From: Rhizobiales bacterium 62-47
GTDB taxonomy: Bacteria; Pseudomonadota; Alphaproteobacteria; Rhizobiales; Xanthobacteraceae
Direction: 5' to 3'
Length of the DNA: 64,000 nucleotides
Assembly (NCBI GenBank): GCA_001899255.1
Contig: MKVX01000011.1
Location: 1-64,000, forward strand
Part shown: piece after piece, positions 18,687-27,333 of the stretch
Numbering within the stretch: position 1 is the first letter of the stretch
Layout: each line of letters begins with the position of its first letter
Notes under the pieces: model-generated
Told to the model about the DNA's origin: nothing
The model's database searches: none
The model's input: the letters and a program-made list of their open reading frames with translations, nothing else
Made by a program: the position numbers and the translations under genes

Positions 18687-19984
18687 GCCAGATACCCCCG
18701 ATCTCGGGCGATCGTGGTGGCACGATCCCATGCATCGGCAATTCGTTGCCAGGTCAGACGGGCAACAAAATAACCACCTACGATCAGGATCACCGACGTG
18801 AGCCAGGTTGCTGGACTGGTGGCACTAAACGGTATGCCGAGCAGATTGATAATCTGAGCATCGGCCGGCAGATGCTGGCGGGCAATGATTTCGATGGCGA
18901 GAATGACACCACAGGCCAGAGCCACCGTTGGGACCAGCGCGATCAGATAGGCCGGGATCATCAAACCGAGCGAACCGGCCCGAACCAGCGGGCGATGCAT
19001 CATCAGCAGCCCAGCGATCCCGCCTGGCGCAAACATCACAATGCCGATGAAAATGACGCCGAAATAGAGCTGCCAGACCGTGGTGACACTCGTCAGCCCG
19101 AGTTGAAGATACGTCACCAGAATGGCGCCGAGGATCGGGCCAAAGAAATAGGCCGTGCCGCCGATGAACGTCGCAAACAATACGATGCCGGATTGCACCG
19201 CGCCGAGATAGGCCGAATTGGCGATCTCGAAGTTGATCGCCGACAGACCCCCGGCAATACCGGCGAAGAAACCGGCGAAACAGTAAGCGAGATAGCGCAC
19301 GACATGAGGGTCGTAACCGATGAATTCGACGCGCTCCGGATTGTCGCGAACCGCATTGCAGATCCGGCCAAGTGGCGTCCGTGTCAGCGCGTACATCGCG
19401 ATGGCTGAAATCATCAGCCAGAATGCGATGAGGTAGTAGATCTGGATCTGCGGTCCGAAATTCCAACCAAAGACCTGCGGCAGGTCGGTACGATTCGTGG
19501 TGACGCCGGACTCTCCGCCGAACACGCTTCGCAATATCAGAGATGATGATGCAACCAGCTCGCCGATCCCGAGCGAGATCATGGCGAAGACGGTGCCGGC
19601 GCGCTTGGTGATCACCCAGCCAACCACGATCGCGATGGCCAACCCGCCTACCCCTCCGACCAACGGAATCAACGGCAGGGGTATGGACCACCCCCGTGCG
19701 ATCACGGCATTCATTGCGTGGATCGCGAGGAACCCGCCGAGACCGTAATGCACCGCGTGTCCGAACGACAGCAGGCCGGTCTGCCCCAGCAGAATGTTGT
19801 ACGACAAGGCAAAGATGATCGAGATACCGATCAGACTAAAGGATGTGAGCGATCCGCCTGATGAAAAGATCATCGGAAGCACGATGAGCACAATCGCGGC
19901 GATCACCCAGATCCCATAGAAACGCAGATTTTGGCCGCGGGATTGGGCTTTGATATCGACAGCTGAGGTCGCGGTATCGCTCAT
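18683..19984 (-). CDS. LIV-type ABC transporter permease (LivM-like), transporter 1
   Basis: A 433-residue inner-membrane permease with about 10 or more hydrophobic segments and the LivM hallmarks LLGQTGLLSFGHAVHYGLG and the EAA-like region RTPLGRICNAVRDNPERVEFIGY. It is about 100 residues longer than usual because of an extra hydrophobic C-terminal region (about 340-410). It pairs with the LivH-like permease, whose stop it overlaps by four bases. Confidence 0.92.
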   Translation of the reverse strand: MSDTATSAVDIKAQSRGQNLRFYGIWVIAAIVLIVLPMIFSSGGSLTSFSLIGISIIFALSYNILLGQTGLLSFGHAVHYGLGGFLAIHAMNAVIARGWSIPLPLIPLVGGVGGLAIAIVVGWVITKRAGTVFAMISLGIGELVASSSLILRSVFGGESGVTTNRTDLPQVFGWNFGPQIQIYYLIAFWLMISAIAMYALTRTPLGRICNAVRDNPERVEFIGYDPHVVRYLAYCFAGFFAGIAGGLSAINFEIANSAYLGAVQSGIVLFATFIGGTAYFFGPILGAILVTYLQLGLTSVTTVWQLYFGVIFIGIVMFAPGGIAGLLMMHRPLVRAGSLGLMIPAYLIALVPTVALACGVILAIEIIARQHLPADAQIINLLGIPFSATSPATWLTSVILIVGGYFVARLTWQRIADAWDRATTIARDRGYLA

Positions 19985-20928
19985 GTTTCGCGAGTCCCCA
20001 TCAGACCCAGAGGGCGGACAATCAATATCAGCACAAGGAGGACATACGGCAGGATCGGTGCGATCTGCGCGATCGTGACATTCCAGATATCGGACAGGAC
20101 CGATGGGCCGAGCGACGGATCGAGCGGCCCGAACGCACTGGCCAGCGAGCCGTTCAAGGCAACCGCAAAGGTCTGCACCAAACCGATCACCAGCGACGCG
20201 ATGAACGCGCCCGGCAACGAGCCGAGCCCGCCGAACACGATAACGACGAAGAGAATCGGACCGAGCAACGCCGCCATGTCCGACTGCGTGACCAACGCCG
20301 GGCCAGCAATCACTCCGGCCACTCCCGCGAGTGCACTGCCGACGCCGAACACGAGCATGAAGATGCGTCCGACATTGTGCCCCAGATGCGCGACCATATT
20401 GGGGTGCGTCAGCGCCGCCTGCACGATGAGGCCGATACGCGTGCGCTTCAGCACGACCAACAGCGCCAGGAAGATCAGAACCGACACCGTCAACATGAAG
20501 AGTTTGTAGGCGGGATAGTTGGTGGAGAAGATCGTGAAAGCCGGGAAGTCGAGGAGTGCCGGCACCCGATAATCCATCGGGCTTTTACCCCAGATCATCG
20601 ATACGATTTCCTCGATCGCAAAAGCGAGTCCGAACGTCAGGAGCAATTCGGCGACGTGGCCATGCTTGTGCGTTGCGCGCAGGCCGTAGCGTTCGACCGC
20701 CATGCCGACGACTCCCACCAGCAGAGGCGCGATGATCAAAGCCGGCCAGAAGCCGATCCATCGTGTCAGCTGATATCCGAAAAACGCTCCCAACATGTAG
20801 AAGCTGGCATGCGCAAAGTTGAGCACACCCATCATGCTGAAGATAACCGTGAGGCCGCTCGACAGCAGGAACAGCAGCATGCCGAACAGCACACCATTGA
20901 GAGTCGAAATCACGATCAGCTCAAGCAC
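19981..20928 (-). CDS. LIV-type ABC transporter permease (LivH-like), transporter 1
   Basis: A 315-residue LivH-type permease: eight or so membrane segments, N-terminal STLNGVLFGMLLFLLSSGLT, the GVLNFAHASFYMLGAFFGY loop and the conserved GGLGSLPGAF near the C-terminus. It starts with GTG, and follows the binding-protein gene after a 139-base spacer with two stem-loops. It forms the translocation pore with the LivM-like partner. Confidence 0.92.
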   Translation of the reverse strand: MLELIVISTLNGVLFGMLLFLLSSGLTVIFSMMGVLNFAHASFYMLGAFFGYQLTRWIGFWPALIIAPLLVGVVGMAVERYGLRATHKHGHVAELLLTFGLAFAIEEIVSMIWGKSPMDYRVPALLDFPAFTIFSTNYPAYKLFMLTVSVLIFLALLVVLKRTRIGLIVQAALTHPNMVAHLGHNVGRIFMLVFGVGSALAGVAGVIAGPALVTQSDMAALLGPILFVVIVFGGLGSLPGAFIASLVIGLVQTFAVALNGSLASAFGPLDPSLGPSVLSDIWNVTIAQIAPILPYVLLVLILIVRPLGLMGTRET

Positions 20929-21002
20929 AACACGCTCGCTGGTTGTTCAGGGTCGCCTACCTGTTCGACACGATCGAAAGATAGAGACATTCAGCAAATC
21001 TG

Positions 21003-21020
21003 CCGCAGCCCTGGCTGCGG
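21003..21020. terminator. stem-loop in binding-protein/permease spacer (second hairpin)
   Basis: Perfect 8-bp inverted repeat CCGCAGCC / GGCTGCGG with a 2-nt centre, just downstream of the larger hairpin in the spacer between the substrate-binding-protein gene and livH-like gene. No T-run. It probably acts with its neighbour to stabilise or partly terminate the message. Confidence 0.5.
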
Positions 21021-21025
21021 AGGAG

Positions 21026-21056
21026 ATCCCCGCACCGGACATTCCGGCACGGGGAT
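21026..21056. terminator. strong stem-loop after the binding-protein gene of transporter 1
   Basis: A near-perfect hairpin: arms ATCCCCG/CGGGGAT (7 bp), a CA/CA internal mismatch, then CCGG/CCGG (4 bp) and loop ACATT, lying 12-42 bases after the stop of the binding-protein gene. No T-run follows. Stem-loops in this place are known from other ABC operons to let the binding protein be made in excess over the membrane parts, and I infer the same here. Confidence 0.6.
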
Positions 21057-21067
21057 GTTGGTCATCG

Positions 21068-22303
21068 TTACGGCCGCTTCATCTTGCAGGTCGTCGGAAC
21101 GGTGGTCTGGGCGGTATCGATCTTGGATACCGGGCGCCAGCCCCAGCCGGTGTTTTCCTCGTCGAAGGGCTCCTTGTCGTTCCGGCTGCCAAACGATGAG
21201 ATGTAGATCGGCTGGAAGAACTGGTGATCGTCCTTCCGCATCGTTCCCTTGCCGCCGTCAAGGACGTCGAACTCCATGCCTTCGAGCGCCGCCGCAACCT
21301 TGACCGGATCGATCGAGTTGGCCTTTTCGGCAGCGGCCTTGAACATCCGCATCTGATTGACCGCGCGGGGATACCAAAGCGACATATTGGCCTTGGCGCG
21401 GAATGCTTTTTCGAAGTCCATCGCCGACTGATTTCCCGAATTCGGGATACCTTCGGAGATCTGGAACACCTGATGATCCAGCCCGGTCTGCTTGATGGCG
21501 GTCGGACCACCGGCGCCACCGGCGTAGTAGGTGTACCAGTTGACCTTCAGCCCGGCATCGGCGGCGGCCTTCAACAGCAGCGCGAAGTCCTGACCCCAGT
21601 TGCCTGTCACGACGCTATCGGCACCGGATGCCTTGATCTTGGCAATGTACGGCGAGAAATCCGTGACCTTCAGCAGCGGATGCAGTTCATCGCCGACGAT
21701 CTCGACGTCAGGCCGCTTGGCATTCAGCATCTTGCGCGCATCTGAGCGGACCGACTGACCGAACGAATAGTCCTGATTGATCAGGTACACTTTCTTGATG
21801 GCGGGAACGCCCTTCATATAGTTGGTGAGCGCTTCCATCTTGATGTCCGAACCAGCATCCCACCGGAAGTGCCAGAAGCTGCACTTGTCGTTGGTCAGGC
21901 TCGGATCGACCGCGGCATAGTTGAAGTAGAGCACTTCCTTGCCGGGATTTCGCGAATTCTGCTTGGTGACGAAGTCTTCCAGCGCGGCGGCAACAGCAGA
22001 GCCGTTACCTTGGGTAATATAGCGAGCGCCGCTGTCGATTGCCTTCTGCGCCTGGATCAGGCTCTCTTGCGGATTGGTTTTGTTGTCGAGCGGAATGATT
22101 TCGACCTTATGGCCGAGGATGCCGCCCTTCGCGTTGATCTCATCGGCAAGATACTGGAACGTCTTAAGTCCGCCTTCGCCGACGCTGGCGCCACCGCCAG
22201 ATAGCGGGTCGATATAACCGAGTTTGATGGTCTCTTGCGCGAATGCTGAACTACCGAGTCCCGGCAGCAGAGCCACCGCGGCGGCCAAAATCAGTTTACG
22301 CAT
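21068..22303 (-). CDS. LIV-type ABC transporter substrate-binding protein, transporter 1
   Basis: A 411-residue periplasmic-binding protein (type 1 fold). The signal peptide is at residues 1-22 (ending SSAFA|QE), followed by IKLGYIDPLSGGGASVGEGG and the typical GHKVEIIPLDNKTNP strand. Ligand specificity cannot be read, but aromatic or carboxylate compounds are as likely as amino acids given the catabolic surroundings. First gene of the five-gene transporter 1 operon; the 5' region contains two palindromes. Confidence 0.92.
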   Translation of the reverse strand: MRKLILAAAVALLPGLGSSAFAQETIKLGYIDPLSGGGASVGEGGLKTFQYLADEINAKGGILGHKVEIIPLDNKTNPQESLIQAQKAIDSGARYITQGNGSAVAAALEDFVTKQNSRNPGKEVLYFNYAAVDPSLTNDKCSFWHFRWDAGSDIKMEALTNYMKGVPAIKKVYLINQDYSFGQSVRSDARKMLNAKRPDVEIVGDELHPLLKVTDFSPYIAKIKASGADSVVTGNWGQDFALLLKAAADAGLKVNWYTYYAGGAGGPTAIKQTGLDHQVFQISEGIPNSGNQSAMDFEKAFRAKANMSLWYPRAVNQMRMFKAAAEKANSIDPVKVAAALEGMEFDVLDGGKGTMRKDDHQFFQPIYISSFGSRNDKEPFDEENTGWGWRPVSKIDTAQTTVPTTCKMKRP

Positions 22304-22415
22304 CGTCGTTCTTCCTCCCAGACTGTCGATGACGATAGATCGCCGGCAGACGTTTTCCGTCTATTCTGGCGCATCATTCGAATGCAGATTGGGGGGATTG
22401 TGCGCGATCGATGTC

Positions 22416-22433
22416 GCATTGACAAGTCAATGC
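22416..22433. promoter_or_regulatory. 18-bp palindrome upstream of transporter 1 operon
   Basis: Perfect inverted repeat GCATTGAC-AA-GTCAATGC, about 113 bases upstream of the binding-protein start and overlapping a candidate -35 box. The size and symmetry fit a dimeric repressor site (TetR/GntR/LysR size range). The cognate regulator is unknown. Confidence 0.5.
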
Positions 22434-22463
22434 CGAAGCAAAAAGCCAGGTGTATGTGTCCAT

Positions 22464-22477
22464 GATGTCGCGACATC
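22464..22477. promoter_or_regulatory. 14-bp perfect palindrome GATGTCGCGACATC
   Basis: A self-complementary 14-mer about 160 bases upstream of the binding-protein gene. A near half copy (GATGTCGC) recurs at about 22410, next to the 18-bp palindrome. It may be a regulator site, but it could also be chance in GC-rich DNA. Confidence 0.35.
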
Positions 22478-22637
22478 GGGGGCAGAAGGGCTCTACCTCA
22501 AGCTGGCTGGCCCACCAAACAAGCTTTCAGCATGCGGACCAAAGCAAATTCACCAGCAGATTAGTCCGCACGCTAAAGACCGCGGCACGTCAGCAAAATC
22601 AGCATAATCCGCGCCACGGAAATTATCGCGTCGATGC

Positions 22638-23519
22638 TCAAGGCCACGCCGCAAAAGAACGCGCCTGGCCGCCCGATTGCGCGGTGACGTCAAGACGCTG
22701 CTGGTTGGGTGGCCGTCCGGTCTCGCGCTTGTAGAAGCGACTGAAATAGGCCGGATCGTCGAAGCCGAGTGTCTCAGCCACCTCCGCAATCTTCAGGCTG
22801 GAGTCATCCAGCAAAGTATCAGCTTCAGCGATGAGGCGCTCATGGACAATGGATAATGGCGAGCGTCCTGTCGCGCGGCGAACCGTTGCATTCAATCGAT
22901 CTGCCGTAACGCCCACTTCAGCGGCATAGCGCGCGATAGTCCAGTGATCCCGCAAGTGCACCTCGACCGCATACAGGAACTTATGCACGATGGTGCGTGG
23001 AAGCGGCTGAGCCTCGCGCAGCACGGGTCCCGACAGCCGCCATGCCGCAATCAGGAACAGTGCCAGATGATGGCGCATCGTCTCCTGCGAGCCAGGCCTG
23101 TCGTGTAAGGCTTCATCAAGCAGAACATCGAGCGTATCCGCCATGCGTCGTACCTGAGCGGCATCGAGCTTAGATCGCAACAACGGCCGTGATAACGCTG
23201 CGCGCATCTGGTTTGCGTTCAGACTCCCCGACAGCACCCGCGCGAAACCAATTTCCGAAACTGCCAGCACCATGCCGCGCGTTCCGGCTTCGAAATAAAG
23301 CGTCGCCTTCACCTGTGCCGGCAACCAGACGAGGCATGGCGCCGCAACGGGCCGATCGTTGCCATCGATGCGGATGCGTCCGACGCCAGCCTGCAACACG
23401 AATCCATAGTAGCGCGCATCGCGAAGCGTCCATTCGCCGCCCGTCAGTTCGCTACGCAAAATCTGGACTTCCGTTTCCGGTAACGCGCGCACGGGTGGAT
23501 GAGCAACCTTCTCGACCAT
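22638..23519 (-). CDS. AraC family transcriptional regulator
   Basis: A 293-residue AraC-type regulator with an N-terminal cupin-like sensing domain (residues 20-130) and a C-terminal double helix-turn-helix: first helix pair WTIARYAAEVGVTADRLNATV, second LKIAEVAETLGFDDPAYFSRF, ending KRETGRPPNQQR. It is transcribed divergently from the cupin dioxygenase gene 168 bases away, so that gene is the likeliest target; the LIV transporter operon downstream on its own strand is another. Confidence 0.92.
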   Translation of the reverse strand: MVEKVAHPPVRALPETEVQILRSELTGGEWTLRDARYYGFVLQAGVGRIRIDGNDRPVAAPCLVWLPAQVKATLYFEAGTRGMVLAVSEIGFARVLSGSLNANQMRAALSRPLLRSKLDAAQVRRMADTLDVLLDEALHDRPGSQETMRHHLALFLIAAWRLSGPVLREAQPLPRTIVHKFLYAVEVHLRDHWTIARYAAEVGVTADRLNATVRRATGRSPLSIVHERLIAEADTLLDDSSLKIAEVAETLGFDDPAYFSRFYKRETGRPPNQQRLDVTAQSGGQARSFAAWP

Positions 23520-23687
23520 GCACTATCTCCCGCTCCTGAACTGCCGTGAAAAGTGCAACTCTTCCCGCCAGATGTCTATGCGTCCTGTTGACCCCCGCCT
23601 CTATACTGCCGGAACAACAGCATACGGCAGCATTCGGCTGCCGGACCAAAGCGCACCCGATCACCTTGCCGGCGAAGGAAAAGCCAT

Positions 23688-24221
23688 ATGCCCGAAGCAC
23701 CGCAATCCGAATTCTGGCGCGATCTCAAACCGATCGCCAAAGTCTTCCAGCCCGATGCACGGCCCGAAGTGTATATGAGTAACGCGCCGACCGATGACGA
23801 GCGCTACTATGTGCCTTTCACCGAAACGGTTTCCTCACGTCCGCTGTGGATTTCACCCTCGCAGAACAAGTGGTGCGATATCCTGATGGCGAAAACGGCG
23901 GGACTGGTGAACCGTCATTATCATCCGCACGAAGTCTTCGCGTATACGATCTCCGGCAAATGGGGCTACCTGGAGCACGACTGGACGGCTACCGCAGGCG
24001 ATTTCGTGTACGAAACTCCCGGCGAAGGTCATACGCTGGTGGCCTATGATCATGAGCAGCCGATGAAGGTGTTCTTCCAGGTCACGGGACCGCTGATCTG
24101 GCTCGACGAAGCCGGCGAACCGGACGGCTATTTCGACGTCCATAACTACATCGCACTGTGCCGGGCGCATTACGACAAGATCGGCATCGGCGCAGCTTAC
24201 GTCGATACGTTGTTCCGGTAA
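23688..24221 (+). CDS. cupin dioxygenase, 2,4'-dihydroxyacetophenone dioxygenase family
   Basis: A 177-residue single-domain cupin matching 2,4'-dihydroxyacetophenone dioxygenase (DAD) in length and pattern. Candidate iron ligands are His77 and His79 in RHYHPHE, Glu96 in GYLEHD and His115 in GEGHTL. DAD cleaves the side chain of the ketone to 4-hydroxybenzoate and formate without an added cofactor. The gene has an AAGGA ribosome site before ATG. The divergent AraC regulator and nearby SDR and aldehyde dehydrogenase support an aromatic-ketone or alcohol pathway; the true substrate may differ. Confidence 0.8.
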   Translation: MPEAPQSEFWRDLKPIAKVFQPDARPEVYMSNAPTDDERYYVPFTETVSSRPLWISPSQNKWCDILMAKTAGLVNRHYHPHEVFAYTISGKWGYLEHDWTATAGDFVYETPGEGHTLVAYDHEQPMKVFFQVTGPLIWLDEAGEPDGYFDVHNYIALCRAHYDKIGIGAAYVDTLFR

Positions 24222-24254
24222 GAAGTCAAATCTCGCCAATATCCGCGCAACTTT

Positions 24255-24337
24255 CGTCATTGCGAGCGGAGCCAAGCAATCCAGAGGCCACAAGCAAGAA
24301 CTGGATTGCTTCGTCGCTAACGCTCCTCGCAATGACG
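24255..24337. repeat. interspersed palindromic repeat element, 83 bp
   Basis: Two nested inverted repeats: outer arms CGTCATTGCGAG / CTCGCAATGACG (12 bp, exact) and inner arms AAGCAATCCAG / CTGGATTGCTT (11 bp, exact), with the halves separated by a short loop. This sequence type is familiar as a dispersed intergenic palindrome in bradyrhizobial and related genomes. It sits between the convergent cupin and SDR genes, where the long RNA hairpin could also work as a two-way terminator. I see only one copy in this window. Confidence 0.8.
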
Positions 24338-24375
24338 AGGCAAGAGTATCGATCCCGTTGATAACGACGCCATCG

Positions 24376-25134
24376 TCAAATGCTCATGCCGCCATCGACC
24401 ATCAGCGTTGTTCCGGTCGTGAAGCTTGAGTCATCGCTTGCCAGGTAGAGCACCGAACGGGCGACTTCGTCGGCGGAGCCGTGGCGACCGAGCGGGATCA
24501 TCGCGTTGAAGAAGGCGGTTCCATCGACACCCAATGCGCCCCCGAGCCCCTGCTCGACTGCAAGCTGGAATGCATTATCGATGGGCCCTGGATGAATGGT
24601 GTTGACGCGAATGCGCCGTGGCGCCAACTCCTTGGCGAGACATCGCATCAGGCCGACCTGTGCATGTTTCGCAGTGATATAGGCGTAGACACCGGGGTCG
24701 CCACGCATTCCTGCGACGCTAGACGTGATCACGATCGAGCCGCCATCATTCATGTGCGGCACGGCATGCTTTGCGGCGAGATAGGCGCCTCTGACGTGAA
24801 CCGCAAGCACAGTGTCGAATGCTTGGTCCGGATAACTTGCAATCGGACTTACGGCCCCGAAGTTTCCGGCATTCGACACCAGCACATCGATGGCGCCGAA
24901 CCACGCGACCGCCTGCTGCACATAATGTTCAGTCGCCTCTGCCGAGGAGACATCGGCAACCGCGATATCCACGTTCGCGGAGTGGAGTTCGGCGGCAACC
25001 CGGTCGAGCCCGCGCGCATCGACGTCGACCAGCAGCACGCGGGCGCCCTCGGCCAGAAAGAGCCGCGCGCTGGCACATCCCAGACTGCCTGCACCACCTG
25101 TGATGATGCAGGTCTTGCCCTCGAGCTTTCTCAC
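24376..25134 (-). CDS. short-chain dehydrogenase/reductase (SDR)
   Basis: A 252-residue classical SDR: NAD(P) loop TGGAGSLG near residue 12, Asp at the end of the second strand (LLVDVDARG) suggesting NAD preference, VSNAGNFG, and the catalytic Ser-Tyr-Lys with Ser in ITSSVAG and YITAK. Ends in the usual TLMVDGGMSI. It probably oxidises a secondary alcohol. Twelve bases separate it from the aldehyde dehydrogenase upstream, so the two are one unit, probably with LIV transporter 2. Confidence 0.9.
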   Translation of the reverse strand: MRKLEGKTCIITGGAGSLGCASARLFLAEGARVLLVDVDARGLDRVAAELHSANVDIAVADVSSAEATEHYVQQAVAWFGAIDVLVSNAGNFGAVSPIASYPDQAFDTVLAVHVRGAYLAAKHAVPHMNDGGSIVITSSVAGMRGDPGVYAYITAKHAQVGLMRCLAKELAPRRIRVNTIHPGPIDNAFQLAVEQGLGGALGVDGTAFFNAMIPLGRHGSADEVARSVLYLASDDSSFTTGTTLMVDGGMSI

Positions 25135-25146
25135 GACGCCGATGCC

Positions 25147-26598
25147 TCAGATCGGATAGTGAATCGAACCATCCTGAATGGTGATCCAGCGCAATTCAGT
25201 GAACTCGGCAACACCGGCTTTGCCGCCGAAACGGCCATAGCCCGATGCCTTGACGCCACCGAACGGCATCTGTGCTTCGTCGCGCACAGTCGGCCCGTTG
25301 ACGTGGCAGATACCGGACTCGATGCGACGCGCCACCGCGAGTGCCCGATTGACATCCCGACCAAACACGGCCGCCGAGAGACCGTACTCAGTATCGTTGG
25401 CGACACGCACCGCCTCGTCGACACTGCCGACACGCACGACGGTCACCACCGGACCGAACGATTCTTCGGCATAGATGCGCATTGAACAGCTTACGCGATC
25501 CAGCACCGTCGCCTGCACGATAGTGCCGCTAATGCCGCCGCCGGCCGTCATCACCGCTCCCTTATCGACGGCATCCTTGATCAACTGACCGATGCGGCTC
25601 GCCGCCGTAGGATCGACAACGCAGCCGAGCGGCGTCTTGCCGGCGACCGGATCGCCCGCCTTCAGGCTCTTCGCTTTCTCCGTCAGCGCCGCGACGAACT
25701 GATCCGCGATCTTGTCATCGACCACGATGCGTTCGGTCGACATGCAGATCTGGCCTTGATTCATATAGGCTCCGAACGCGGCGGCGGCGACGGCAGCATC
25801 GATATCCGCGTCGTCAAGCACAACGAGCGGCGCTTTGCCACCAAGCTCCATCAATGCCGGCTTGAGGTGACGCCCGGCGGACTCCGCGATGATACGCCCC
25901 ACCCGCGTCGAGCCGGTGAAGTTGACGCGCCGCACCGCAGGCTGCGCGATCAAGGTTTCGACGATTTCGGCAGCGGCATCCGGTGCATTGGAGATGGCAT
26001 TGAGTACGCCCTTGGGCAGCCCGGCCTCGTTCAGAGATTCGACAATCAGGCGATGCGTGCGCGGGCAGATCTCCGAAGTCTTCATCACGACGGTGTTGCC
26101 GCAAGCAAGCGGCGTCGCCAGCGAACGCACGCCGAGAATGACCGGCGCGTTCCACGGCGCGATCGACAACACGACGCCGGCCGGCTGCCGCACGGCCATG
26201 GCGAGCGAGCCCGGCCGGTTCGACGGGATGACTTCGCCCGAGATCTGCGTGGTGAGCGCCGCCGCCTCGCGCAGCATGTCCGACGCCAGGCCGACGTTGA
26301 ACATCGCCCAACCTGCTGTCGCGCCGATCTCCGCGCCCATGGCTGCGACGAAATCACCGGACTTCGATTGCAGGATATCGGCAGCCTTCGAGAGAATATT
26401 GCGCTTGTCGCGCGGTGAGGTCACAGCCCAGCCGGCGAACGCGGCGGCGGCGGCATCTACGGCGGCGATGGCATCATCGGTCGTAGCCGCAGCGGCTTTG
26501 GTCGCGACATCGCCGGACACCGGATTGCGCCGTTCAAACGTCGCTCCATTCGATGCAGCTCGCTCCTCGCCGCCGATCATCAAGCCTAGTACACTCAT
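25147..26598 (-). CDS. aldehyde dehydrogenase (aromatic aldehyde type)
   Basis: A 483-residue NAD(P)-dependent aldehyde dehydrogenase. The catalytic Glu is in LMELGGKAPLVVL, the nucleophile Cys in MNQGQICMSTERI, and the C-terminal NGPTVRDEAQMPFGGVKASG motif resembles salicylaldehyde/vanillin/benzaldehyde dehydrogenases. It would turn an aldehyde into a carboxylic acid for ring-cleavage pathways. It sits between LIV transporter 2 and the SDR, all on the minus strand with gaps of 12-15 bases, so uptake and oxidation genes are likely co-expressed. Confidence 0.92.
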   Translation of the reverse strand: MSVLGLMIGGEERAASNGATFERRNPVSGDVATKAAAATTDDAIAAVDAAAAAFAGWAVTSPRDKRNILSKAADILQSKSGDFVAAMGAEIGATAGWAMFNVGLASDMLREAAALTTQISGEVIPSNRPGSLAMAVRQPAGVVLSIAPWNAPVILGVRSLATPLACGNTVVMKTSEICPRTHRLIVESLNEAGLPKGVLNAISNAPDAAAEIVETLIAQPAVRRVNFTGSTRVGRIIAESAGRHLKPALMELGGKAPLVVLDDADIDAAVAAAAFGAYMNQGQICMSTERIVVDDKIADQFVAALTEKAKSLKAGDPVAGKTPLGCVVDPTAASRIGQLIKDAVDKGAVMTAGGGISGTIVQATVLDRVSCSMRIYAEESFGPVVTVVRVGSVDEAVRVANDTEYGLSAAVFGRDVNRALAVARRIESGICHVNGPTVRDEAQMPFGGVKASGYGRFGGKAGVAEFTELRWITIQDGSIHYPI

Positions 26599-26613
26599 AC
26601 GTATCTCCGTTCT

Positions 26614-27333
26614 TCAGCTATTTGAAACTGTTCCGAGGAAGGCGTGTTGCACGGCCGGATCGTCGATCAGGCTGGCGGCTAGGCCTTCGCCAACGATACA
26701 GCCAGCCTCGAGCAGGTAGCCGCGATCGGCAATCGACAGGCTGGCGCGCACATTTTGTTCGACGATGAGCAGACTCACCCCGGTTTTGCGGACATTGGCC
26801 AGCACTTCGAATAACTCGTGCACAAGTATGGGCGCTAGGCCAAGGCTCGGTTCATCGAGCATCAGAAGACGGGGCGACGACATCAGTGCGCGGCCGATCG
26901 CCACCATCTGCTGCTCTCCGCCGGACATGGTGGCGACGGGCTGGCGTTGGCGTTCGGCCAGCCGTGGAAAGATATCGTAGACCAATGCCAGATTGGCCGC
27001 AGCGCTCCGACGCGCGCGCTGCGCATAAGCGCCGAGCCGCAGATTTTCGACCACTGTGAGGTCGGCAAAAATGCCGCGCCCTTCCGGCACCAGCGCGATA
27101 CCGGCTTCGAGCACCAGATGCGCCGGGGTAGCGTTGAGCGAGCGACCAGCCAGCTTCACCTCGCCGCCGGGTTCCGGCGTCACGAGACCAGCAATCGCAC
27201 GCAGCAGCGACGATTTGCCAGCACCGTTGGCGCCGAGGATGACAACGGATTCTCCCTCTGCCACCGACAACGAGACGTCATGTAATGCCGCATGCTTGCC
27301 GTAACGCACCGACAGGTTTGCCACCTCAAGCAT
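26614..27333 (-). CDS. LIV-type ABC transporter ATP-binding protein (LivF-like), transporter 2
   Basis: A 239-residue LivF-class ATPase: Walker A LGANGAGKSS, signature MSGGEQQMVAIGRAL, Walker B LLMLDEPSLGLAP, and the LivF landmark ALVPEGRGIFADLTVVENL. The ATG at 27333 is used; a GTG seven codons upstream also lies in the livG-like gene. It overlaps the livG-like stop by 8 bases. Confidence 0.92.
   Translation of the reverse strand: MLEVANLSVRYGKHAALHDVSLSVAEGESVVILGANGAGKSSLLRAIAGLVTPEPGGEVKLAGRSLNATPAHLVLEAGIALVPEGRGIFADLTVVENLRLGAYAQRARRSAAANLALVYDIFPRLAERQRQPVATMSGGEQQMVAIGRALMSSPRLLMLDEPSLGLAPILVHELFEVLANVRKTGVSLLIVEQNVRASLSIADRGYLLEAGCIVGEGLAASLIDDPAVQHAFLGTVSNS

Larger units (their letters stand above)
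22304..22637. other. 334-base gene-free region upstream of the transporter 1 operon
   Basis: No convincing gene. It separates the end of the AraC regulator gene from the start of the binding-protein gene and holds the operon promoter. On the minus strand a possible -35 TTGTCA and -10-like CACAAT stand 17 bases apart just downstream of the 22416-22433 palindrome centre. Two clear palindromes are listed separately. Confidence 0.5.
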
